Of a stretch of 5,153 bases of DNA, positions 1 to 5,148 are shown in pieces. The stretch is taken from NCBI GenBank assembly GCA_015521265.1, contig WAON01000098.1:1-5153 (forward strand), in the 5' to 3' direction. Both the position numbers and the translations under genes were made by a program. The number at the start of each line of letters is the position of its first letter. Positions within the stretch are counted from its first letter, which is position 1. Source of the stretch: Desulfurococcales archaeon. GTDB taxonomy: Archaea > Thermoproteota > Thermoprotei_A > Sulfolobales > Desulfurococcaceae. The notes under the pieces were generated by a model. The model saw nothing but the letters and a program-made list of their open reading frames with translations. It searched no databases and was not told where the DNA came from.

Positions 1-434
1 ATAGTTCTCAAGGGCTCGCAGATTATAAGATCGCATTCACCAACAGGTATCCGTCTATCAACCCTGCACTCGACTACTCCGTAAGCACCCATTATACCGG
101 GAACTCTTATCTTCTTAGAGGGTAGTGGTTGGAGGCCCAGCAGCTTCCACTTATCAACGTTTTTACCGGATAACGTGCCTGCTTTCCAAGCTGTTTCTGC
201 GTGTTCTGGGCCTATGATGTTGATTGTGAACTCCCCGGTTTCCACGATATTCTCATAAGTCTTCTGCTCCCTATAAACCGATACAACGTGTCGGGGAGGC
301 TCCTCGCTAACGGGCATAACCCATGAAGCAGCCATGACGTTAAGCCTGCCATTTTTATCCATCGATACTATCAAGTAGGCTGGCCGGGGGTGTAGAACGT
401 GGTAGTCGGAGGGGTATATCTCTACATAGCTCAT
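1..434 (-). CDS. Flavin-reductase-like FMN-binding protein, C-terminus cut off by the window edge
   Basis: Reading leftwards from ATG at 434 gives 144 residues with no stop before base 1, so the C-terminus is missing. The pattern fits the flavin reductase-like (FMN-binding split barrel) family: HPRPAYLIVSMD at 15-26, then LNVMAASWVMPVSEEPP at 31-47 (the usual N-x-x-A-x-S-W core that lines the FMN site), a YRE-x-KTYENI segment at 54-63, and GEFTINI at 67-73. Relatives are about 170-200 residues, so perhaps 30-60 are lost. Archaeal members include flavoredoxin-like proteins and ferric or FMN reductases; which substrate applies here cannot be told. No signal peptide or membrane segment is visible, so it should be cytoplasmic. 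The start is well supported: a GGAGG motif lies 10 bases upstream, inside the preceding gene, whose TGA stop shares one base with this ATG (TGATG). The two genes are therefore probably cotranscribed and translationally coupled. Confidence 0.85.
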   Translation of the reverse strand, partial: MSYVEIYPSDYHVLHPRPAYLIVSMDKNGRLNVMAASWVMPVSEEPPRHVVSVYREQKTYENIVETGEFTINIIGPEHAETAWKAGTLSGKNVDKWKLLGLQPLPSKKIRVPGIMGAYGVVECRVDRRIPVGECDLIICEPLRT

Positions 435-2389
435 CAATGCTTCGCCTCCGAAGCAGTGCCGTAGCCGACATATATTATCTTATCAGGGTTCAACGCGCTT
501 AATACCTCGGGCCTATTCGTTGCAACGATCAATGTTATACCCGCACTCCTAACCAGCTTCCCCAGTTTACGGGCAACCCGTTGAGCGGTTAAGGAGTCCA
601 GGTGTGCGGTGAACTCATCAATTATTAACAGGTTGGGCTTCTCGGCTAATAGGCTGGCTAGGCGGGCTCTCTCCTTCTGCCCGGTTGAGAGCTCCGTATA
701 CCTTGCACGGTAGAATACGGCGTCGCTGAGGCCGACCATATTCAATACTTCAACGGCAGCACCTGGATCGTGTAGCTTGGAGTATACGTGTTCGAGAAGT
801 GTTTCCGAGCCAAACACCGGCTCTGCTTCGCCGGGGAGTAGGTATGCTATCCTAGTATTACCCGGTACAACTACTCTACCACTAGTTGGACGATAGTGTG
901 GGTTTGAAGCCTGCTCTTTATCTGCTGCTCCAATAATCATTCTCAACAATGTTGTTTTACCAGCACCACTAGCACCTATAACAGCAACGACTTCTCCAGG
1001 CTTAATAGTGATGTTTACATCTCTCAAAACATATTTCTCAACCAGACGCTTCTCAACGCCGAAGGCTAGTAATACATCTCTTAGATGGGGCGGTAGCCTC
1101 TTAACGTCTAATATGCTCGAGTAAGTCTTTGTAACGCCTACTAGTTTGATCTCCTCGTTTAGTTTTTCCACTATACCATACCTGGACCTGTATAGTCTTC
1201 CACCGTGCTTCCTAGCTATTGGGTCGGTTTGTAGGAAATTCTTAATCCTCTCTTCAGCTTCTTTAGTCAGGGGATACATTAATACCGGTCTACCACTACC
1301 AGTATCCCACATATAGTAGAAGCCTGCTTTCTCGAAGAAGGGATTGTATTTAGCCATCATAGCGATAGTCTCTATTACTTGTTTAGGCTTCTTCATCTCC
1401 GGTATCCTCCTCTCCCTAACCCATTCAACAGCGGCTTTAACCGATAATACCCCAAGCCCGTCTCCGCGGTAATCAGGGTGTACTACTACCCTAGCAATAC
1501 GGGCCGCTGCAGAGTTAGCGATCCTCAAGGCTTTCTCGCTAACCTCCTCCCCAACGATCACCCTAGCCAGTCTACGGCCGTAGACTTCTCTAAGCTCCTT
1601 ATAACGTGCAATGATCAAGCGGCGCTCCTTGATAGCCGTGGGCCAATATGTTGGGTGGAACCACTCCTTAGGGAATACTTTCTCCCTAATCATCTTCTCG
1701 ATCCTTCCATCCGGCAGCCTCCTATTCATTAATGGGATAGGAGTATCGATCCTAACGTAGCCAACGATTCTCGGCTCATAGGGTTTACGATTCAGTAACT
1801 CGAGTACTAGGAACCTACTACTCGGAAGGCTTCCACGGATCTCCTGGAGCTTCATGGGTACTCCGTCTTTGGGGCATATCGGTTGAATATTGGATTCCAT
1901 GTATCTACCACAAATAGGGCACCTCCAAACAGCAACGATCTCCTCCTTACTAGCATAGTGATGCTGCTCCAGGTTAACTATCTCCATATAATCGTCTTCA
2001 CTCTCAGCCTCCCTAGCGATAACCCGGTACTCGTAGACTTTTGAAGTATTAAGAGGATCCCTCCTTTCCAGCGTATACTCCTTCCTCCACAGCGGCCAGA
2101 CTTTAATCTCATCCCCGCCATATATCCTGTATAACTCGTAGTCTCTCGGGCCTAGAATCCATACGCCGCTAATCTTTTTGGGCTCGTCTCGAAGAATAAT
2201 CCTAACTTTCTCGCCGGGACTAAACCATTGTGAAACACTACCAGTCATCCATAAGTGTACTTCGTAACCCTTAATCTCAACCGGTAGTATTCCGAACCAC
2301 TTGTATCCACGCCGGCTCATAAGCTTATATGGATCCCTTGTAACCCTCGTAACAATACTATACCCCTTAACCCCGAGTTGCTCGGCCAA
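434..2389 (-). CDS. Zinc-knuckle/GNAT acetyltransferase fused to a soluble ABC-type ATPase (COG2401-like)
   Basis: A 651-residue protein matching the architecture known as ABC-type ATPase with predicted acetyltransferase domain (COG2401); function not established. Residues 1-115 form a beta-rich N-terminal region I do not recognise. From about 120 (YRVIAREAESEDDY) a GNAT fold appears to start, interrupted by a zinc-ribbon-like knuckle (Cys157, Cys160, Cys172, Asp175). The acetyl-CoA loop is RGDGLG at 308-313 after strand ARIARVVVHP, and NPFFEKAGF at 349-357 closes the GNAT core. The ABC ATPase spans about 415-645: Walker A GASGAGKT 472-479, signature LSTGQ 567-571, Walker B LLIIDE 587-592 with catalytic Glu592, and D-loop HLD 596-598. 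The Q-loop position holds Pro519 and the switch position Asn625 instead of Gln and His. No transmembrane segments are seen, so a transporter role is unlikely; an ATP-gated acetyltransferase is inference. The start is TTG with GGTGG 6 bases upstream; the next in-frame ATG is codon 33. It overlaps the downstream flavin-reductase-like gene by one base. Confidence 0.93.
   Translation of the reverse strand: MAEQLGVKGYSIVTRVTRDPYKLMSRRGYKWFGILPVEIKGYEVHLWMTGSVSQWFSPGEKVRIILRDEPKKISGVWILGPRDYELYRIYGGDEIKVWPLWRKEYTLERRDPLNTSKVYEYRVIAREAESEDDYMEIVNLEQHHYASKEEIVAVWRCPICGRYMESNIQPICPKDGVPMKLQEIRGSLPSSRFLVLELLNRKPYEPRIVGYVRIDTPIPLMNRRLPDGRIEKMIREKVFPKEWFHPTYWPTAIKERRLIIARYKELREVYGRRLARVIVGEEVSEKALRIANSAAARIARVVVHPDYRGDGLGVLSVKAAVEWVRERRIPEMKKPKQVIETIAMMAKYNPFFEKAGFYYMWDTGSGRPVLMYPLTKEAEERIKNFLQTDPIARKHGGRLYRSRYGIVEKLNEEIKLVGVTKTYSSILDVKRLPPHLRDVLLAFGVEKRLVEKYVLRDVNITIKPGEVVAVIGASGAGKTTLLRMIIGAADKEQASNPHYRPTSGRVVVPGNTRIAYLLPGEAEPVFGSETLLEHVYSKLHDPGAAVEVLNMVGLSDAVFYRARYTELSTGQKERARLASLLAEKPNLLIIDEFTAHLDSLTAQRVARKLGKLVRSAGITLIVATNRPEVLSALNPDKIIYVGYGTASEAKH
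445..449 (-). promoter_or_regulatory. Shine-Dalgarno site for the flavin-reductase-like gene
   Basis: GGAGG on the minus strand, 10 bases before the ATG at 434. It lies within the last codons of the upstream ABC/GNAT gene. This supports the chosen start and reinitiation across the TGATG overlap. Confidence 0.7.
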
Positions 2390-2395
2390 AACAAA

Positions 2396-2400
2396 CCACC
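2396..2400 (-). promoter_or_regulatory. Putative ribosome binding site deciding the TTG start of the ABC/GNAT gene
   Basis: GGTGG on the minus strand, 6 bases upstream of the TTG at 2389. It is an imperfect match to the archaeal anti-Shine-Dalgarno, but correctly placed. It favours TTG over the internal ATG at codon 33. Confidence 0.45.
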
Positions 2401-2437
2401 GATGTAGTATTCCTCAATAATATCCTTGTACTGGGGG

Positions 2438-2447
2438 TATTATAAAA
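2438..2447 (-). promoter_or_regulatory. TATA-box promoter candidate for the ABC/GNAT and flavin-reductase genes
   Basis: On the minus strand this reads TTTTATAATA, a good archaeal TATA box. A start site 25 bases on would fall near 2417, leaving a leader of about 28 bases that contains the GGTGG motif before the TTG. No strong BRE is visible upstream (CTC). The same stretch lies just past the creatininase stop codon, and its preceding CTCTTTT run could also help end the upstream transcript. The two downstream genes may thus form their own transcription unit, or be read in part from the coaBC promoter. Confidence 0.5.
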
Positions 2448-2458
2448 GAGATCATGTG

Positions 2459-3109
2459 TTAGAGGATTGTATAGGACCTAATCTTTTTGCAAAGTTGATT
2501 AATGAATTCATCGACACTCAAATCAAGTCTCCCGGACACACAGGCTTCATAATCATTAGGGGGACACGGCTTATCAATGCCTTCATATTTTAAACCCGTA
2601 ACCTTTTCTAGGAGGAGGGCTTCGAAACTGCATGCATGACAGAACTTTAAGCCGTGCCTAGAAGCCTCCCTCCAAATATCCACGAGGAATACATTCCCCC
2701 CGCTCGACTGGTGTTTCCGGGTGATAGCTTCTAGTAAGCCTGTGTTTCCACCATGACCGTTAACTATTATTATCTTATCTGCTCCCACGCTTTTCCTCAT
2801 TGATGATAATATTTCATCTATATACTCGATGAATAATGCTGGATCGATTGAAACCGTCCCACCCTTACCGATCCATTCATGGCTGAACCCATAGTATACT
2901 GGCGGTGCTATAGCTGTGCATATGTTGTTTTCTTCATTATTGTTTCTCTTCAAGCACTTTCTAACTAGTCCCTCAGCTATGAACGTATCTGTTCCGAGGG
3001 GCAGTTTCCAGCCGTGGTATTCTAAGCTTCCAATAGGCAGTATTACTACTAGTTTCCGGCACCTTGATCGTTCAATCTTCAATGTTTTAGCTAGTTCTAG
3101 GAAATCCAT
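2459..3109 (-). CDS. Creatininase-family amidohydrolase (possible ArfB-type formamide hydrolase)
   Basis: A 216-residue member of the creatininase/COG1402 metal-dependent amidohydrolases. Visible family motifs: LPIGSLEYHG at 24-33 with metal ligands Glu30 and His32, LPLGTD at 36-41 with Asp41, a GGT segment at 83-85, NGHGGN at 117-122 with His119, and CHACSFEALLL at 157-167, where Glu163 corresponds to the Glu of the usual HAxxxET motif. The family includes creatininase, mycofactocin peptidase MftE and archaeal ArfB, which deformylates a pyrimidine intermediate of riboflavin and F420 synthesis. Length and archaeal origin make ArfB a reasonable guess, but the motifs only show the family. Lys35 replaces the second His often seen in HGxHLP. 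Eight cysteines is many for this size. The ATG is the only sensible start, because an in-frame stop lies 9 bases upstream of it; GAGG at 3123-3126 is 13 bases away, rather far. It follows coaBC by 26 bases, probably in one operon. Cytoplasmic. Confidence 0.88.
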   Translation of the reverse strand: MDFLELAKTLKIERSRCRKLVVILPIGSLEYHGWKLPLGTDTFIAEGLVRKCLKRNNNEENNICTAIAPPVYYGFSHEWIGKGGTVSIDPALFIEYIDEILSSMRKSVGADKIIIVNGHGGNTGLLEAITRKHQSSGGNVFLVDIWREASRHGLKFCHACSFEALLLEKVTGLKYEGIDKPCPPNDYEACVSGRLDLSVDEFINQLCKKIRSYTIL

Positions 3110-3135
3110 GGTTTTAAGTCATCCTCTACAAGTCT

Positions 3136-4374
3136 TTAACTACTAGTCCCCGTTCTACGAAGCTTGCTTGCTATGTAATCAACGATCTTCCTAGCTATTA
3201 CTTCTTTACGCACAGTACCATAGCAGTGGTGCTTATCAATTTCAACGAGGCATGCATCAATGTATTCTGACTGGAATCCTTTACCTCTACCAATAACGTT
3301 TGCAACTGCGAGATCAGCCTTATACTCTTCAAGCTTCTCCCTAGCCTTATTCACTAGCTCCAACGGATCCTCGGTAGTCTCAGCGGCGAATACGATGTTT
3401 ATGAGTGGTTTATTCCTCCGAGTTAACGCTCTAATTGTTTTAGGTGTTGGCTGTAGCCTAACGGTGAAGCCTGCCGGTAGGCTTCTAGTCTGTATCTTCG
3501 TACTACTCCTTGTCAGGGGTTTGAAGTCGCTTGGTGCAGCGGCGAATACTGCGGCGTGATACTTCTCGGTTGATCCGAGTTCTTGTAGTAACCTATACAT
3601 TTCACCAGTTGTTTCAACCCTGTTGTTCCTAGTATAGATTGGTTCCCTGATACTCATTACGCCATGAACTAGGTCTACGCTGGCCCCCCTACAAGCTGCT
3701 TCCCGGGCGATTAAGACTCCCATAAGGCCGCTGCTGGGGTTCGATATAAACCTGATCGGGTCGAAGTACTCCCTAGTAGCTCCAGCTGTTACAAGTATCC
3801 TGGTATTCTCGAGGTCTCTCCCACGATTAATTAATGCATCGATACAGTGTAGGAGCTCTCCTAATGGTGGATACTTCGCCTTACCCTCACTGATCAATGG
3901 TGGAACTATGTATACGCCCATCCCGCGTAGCTTCTCAGCGGCAAACCTGTATTGGGGGCTATTATAGAGGTACTGGTTCATTGTTGGAACAACAATAACC
4001 CTACCACCCCTGCCGAGGACAGTTGCCGTTGTTAATGGTAGTAGCTGGTCTAGGAATCCATAAGCTATACTGCTGAGGGTTCTAAGCGTTGCAGGCGCTA
4101 TTATTAATGCATCAGCCCATTCGGCTAGATCGATATGCTCGGCAAGCCCTGATTCTTCAATGTAGGGTTTGCTGCCTACAGCCCACTCTACTAGTTTAAC
4201 CCCTAGGAGCTCGGCTGCTTCCCTAGTCATGATGACTTTAAGCTTTGCACCCATCCTTAATAAGCCGCGGGCAAGGTCTATGCTCTTATAGATCGATGAA
4301 CTAGCGGTCAAGCCTAACAGGATGTTTTTACCGGATAGTGGAGCGTATTCGCTTCTAGGCGGTAGCTCAACCAA
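3136..4374 (-). CDS. coaBC: Bifunctional phosphopantothenoylcysteine decarboxylase / phosphopantothenate-cysteine ligase
   Basis: Makes 4'-phosphopantetheine for CoA: the CoaB half joins cysteine to 4'-phosphopantothenate using a nucleotide, and the FMN-dependent CoaC half decarboxylates the product. The 412 residues are full length for the fused enzyme. CoaC spans about 14-180: ILLGLTASSSIYKS at 18-31, catalytic His80 in EHIDLAEWAD, APATLRTLSSIAYGFLDQLL at 93-112, and PTMN at 130-133, corresponding to the PxMNxxM substrate motif. CoaB starts at about 190: ILVTAGATREYFDPIRF at 193-209, the SNPSSG loop at 211-216, AAPSDFKP at 279-286, KIQ at 293-295, FAAET at 329-333 and KADLAVANVIG at 352-362. 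The lid cysteine of bacterial CoaC (usual ACG context) is not visible; that region reads SEGKAKYPP at 162-170. The start is TTG, supported by GGTGA 9 bases upstream and by an in-frame stop (TGA at 4386) just before it. First gene of a leftward operon with the creatininase relative. Confidence 0.95.
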   Translation of the reverse strand: MVELPPRSEYAPLSGKNILLGLTASSSIYKSIDLARGLLRMGAKLKVIMTREAAELLGVKLVEWAVGSKPYIEESGLAEHIDLAEWADALIIAPATLRTLSSIAYGFLDQLLPLTTATVLGRGGRVIVVPTMNQYLYNSPQYRFAAEKLRGMGVYIVPPLISEGKAKYPPLGELLHCIDALINRGRDLENTRILVTAGATREYFDPIRFISNPSSGLMGVLIAREAACRGASVDLVHGVMSIREPIYTRNNRVETTGEMYRLLQELGSTEKYHAAVFAAAPSDFKPLTRSSTKIQTRSLPAGFTVRLQPTPKTIRALTRRNKPLINIVFAAETTEDPLELVNKAREKLEEYKADLAVANVIGRGKGFQSEYIDACLVEIDKHHCYGTVRKEVIARKIVDYIASKLRRTGTSS

Positions 4375-4383
4375 TCTAACACT

Positions 4384-4388
4384 TCACC
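4384..4388 (-). promoter_or_regulatory. Shine-Dalgarno site for coaBC (TTG start)
   Basis: GGTGA on the minus strand (within GGGTGAAG) matches the GGTGAT part of the archaeal Shine-Dalgarno sequence and sits 9 bases before TTG at 4374. Its TGA is also an in-frame stop, so coaBC cannot start farther upstream. Confidence 0.6.
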
Positions 4389-4414
4389 CAATAAATCATT
4401 AATAGGCGGGTTGA

Positions 4415-4426
4415 TGTATATTTCAC
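4415..4426 (-). promoter_or_regulatory. BRE/TATA promoter candidate for coaBC
   Basis: Minus strand reads GTGAAATATACA: a purine/A-rich BRE-like stretch followed by an ATATACA TATA element. A start about 25 bases on falls near 4394, giving a leader of roughly 20 bases that includes the GGTGA site. Position and spacing are right for a coaBC/creatininase promoter. Confidence 0.5.
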
Positions 4427-4444
4427 TTACCAAGCCGTGATCCA

Positions 4445-4473
4445 TAGTATTCAAGGCTCTGTTGGAAATACTA
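4445..4473. repeat. Inverted repeat between the divergent coaBC and ard1 promoters
   Basis: TAGTATT at 4445-4451 and its exact reverse complement AATACTA at 4467-4473 are separated by 15 bases. The right arm overlaps the proposed BRE/TATA of the plus-strand gene, and AATACT recurs at 4476-4481. It could be an operator for a repressor acting on one or both divergent promoters. In AT-rich DNA, 7-base arms can arise by chance. Confidence 0.3.
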
Positions 4474-4478
4474 TAAAT
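4464..4478 (+). promoter_or_regulatory. BRE/TATA promoter candidate for the N-terminal acetyltransferase gene
   Basis: GGAAATACTATAAAT contains a BRE-like GGAAAT followed by TATAAAT at 4472-4478. The expected start is near 4500, giving a leader of about 39 bases before the GTG at 4539. The best plus-strand TATA box in this intergenic region. Confidence 0.5.
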
Positions 4479-4508
4479 ACTGTCTCCATTCTTGAATCAA
4501 TATGTAGC

Positions 4509-4514
4509 TATAAA
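4509..4514 (+). promoter_or_regulatory. Alternative TATA box that would give a leaderless acetyltransferase transcript
   Basis: TATAAA lies about 27 bases before the GTG at 4539, so transcription from it would start at or next to the start codon, as in many leaderless crenarchaeal mRNAs. The upstream bases (TGTAGC) are a poor BRE, so it ranks below the box at 4472-4478. Confidence 0.3.
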
Positions 4515-4538
4515 CGGTTGAAATAATGGTGTATCATA

Positions 4539-5108
4539 GTGATATTTACAAGGAAGACCGTGGAGGACGAGGAGTTTCCAAGTATCTACGACTTATACAA
4601 TAACGCTCTTGAAAGGCTTAGGGAGCGAGCGCCGGGTTATAGGGTTAGACAAGCACGCGAAGAGGATTTAGAACTTGTTAGGAGGATAAACTATATATCT
4701 CTACCCGAGAATTATCCTCCCTACTTCTTCCACGACTTATGGAGGAATTATGGTAAAGCATTCTACGTAGCAGAATCGCCTAATGGTGAAGTAGTAGGCT
4801 ATGTCATGTGCCGCGTAGAGTATAAGCCGGGGTTCTACCGTAGATTCCTAGTGAAAAGCGGGCATATCGTTAGTATAGCAGTACTAGAAGGGCACCGGAA
4901 CAGGGGATTGGGATACGCGTTAATGACTCATGCAATGAAGAGCTTATACGAAGAGTATAAGTGCTCGGAGACATTCCTAGAAGTAAGGGTAACTAATAAA
5001 CCAGCTATACATCTCTACGAGAAACTAGGCTATAAGATAATAAAGATCCTACACCACTACTACCTAGACGGTGAAGACGCTTACCTAATGGCCAGGCCCC
5101 TACCATAA
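4539..5108 (+). CDS. ard1: Archaeal protein N-terminal acetyltransferase (Ard1/RimI-type GNAT)
   Basis: Transfers acetyl from acetyl-CoA to the N-terminal amino group of proteins in the cytoplasm. The 189 residues match, as I recall it, Sulfolobus Ard1/Nat block by block: LPENYPPYFF at 55-64 (peptide-binding loop, Glu57), KSGHIVSIAVLE at 106-117, acetyl-CoA loop RNRGLG at 120-125 (R/QxxGxG), FLEVRVTNKPAIHLYEKLGY at 146-165 with Tyr160 at the usual GNAT acid position, and YYLDGEDAYLMARPL at 174-188. Archaeal Nat has broad NatA- to NatE-like specificity. The GNAT core starts near YRVRQAREED (34-43), leaving about 33 residues before it, longer than in Sulfolobus (about 167 residues in total). 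The start is GTG; an in-frame TAA at 4524-4526 rules out anything much farther upstream. The nearby ATG at 4526 is out of frame. GGTG at 4528-4531 is a weak ribosome site. It stands alone, divergent from coaBC. The product family is near certain; the start is less sure. Confidence 0.94.
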   Translation: MIFTRKTVEDEEFPSIYDLYNNALERLRERAPGYRVRQAREEDLELVRRINYISLPENYPPYFFHDLWRNYGKAFYVAESPNGEVVGYVMCRVEYKPGFYRRFLVKSGHIVSIAVLEGHRNRGLGYALMTHAMKSLYEEYKCSETFLEVRVTNKPAIHLYEKLGYKIIKILHHYYLDGEDAYLMARPLP

Positions 5109-5111
5109 CAA

Positions 5112-5148
5112 CTGGTAACCAAGCCATGTTAAACCAGCGTTTTCCTTT
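5112..5148 (+). terminator. Weak terminator candidate after the acetyltransferase gene
   Basis: CTGGT at 5112-5116 can pair with ACCAG at 5133-5137, followed by TTTTCCTTT at 5140-5148. Archaeal termination mostly needs only the T-rich tract; the 5-base stem with a 16-base loop is weak. The window ends 5 bases later, so the following gene cannot be seen. Confidence 0.25.

Noticed and set aside
1478..1732. Plus-strand open frame of 84 codons
   Set aside because: It lies entirely within the GNAT part of the ABC/GNAT gene on the other strand, has no recognisable domain, and its composition fits an antisense shadow.
2405..2412. TAGTATTC also present at 4445-4452, suggesting a shared operator
   Set aside because: One shared 8-base word between two short AT-rich spacers is expected by chance often enough, and its placement relative to the promoters differs.
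2438..2450. TATAAAAG on the plus strand as a rightward promoter
   Set aside because: No plus-strand gene follows; the same bases fit a minus-strand TATA box at the right distance from a real start.
2916..3146. Plus-strand open frame of 76 codons
   Set aside because: Antisense to the well-supported creatininase-family gene; no motif and no promoter of its own.
3260..3559. Plus-strand open frame of 99 codons with hydrophobic stretches
   Set aside because: Antisense to the CoaB domain; the hydrophobic look follows from reverse complement of Ala, Glu and Lys codons, not from a membrane protein.
4412..4440. TTGATGTA resembling a C box of a C/D guide RNA, and an 8-codon ATG...TGA frame
   Set aside because: No matching D box at the right distance and no second box pair; the small frame has no support and overlaps the coaBC promoter.
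4526..4538. ATG at 4526 as start of the Ard1-type gene
   Set aside because: It is not in frame with the gene, and the in-frame codon at 4524-4526 is TAA; GTG at 4539 is the first usable start.
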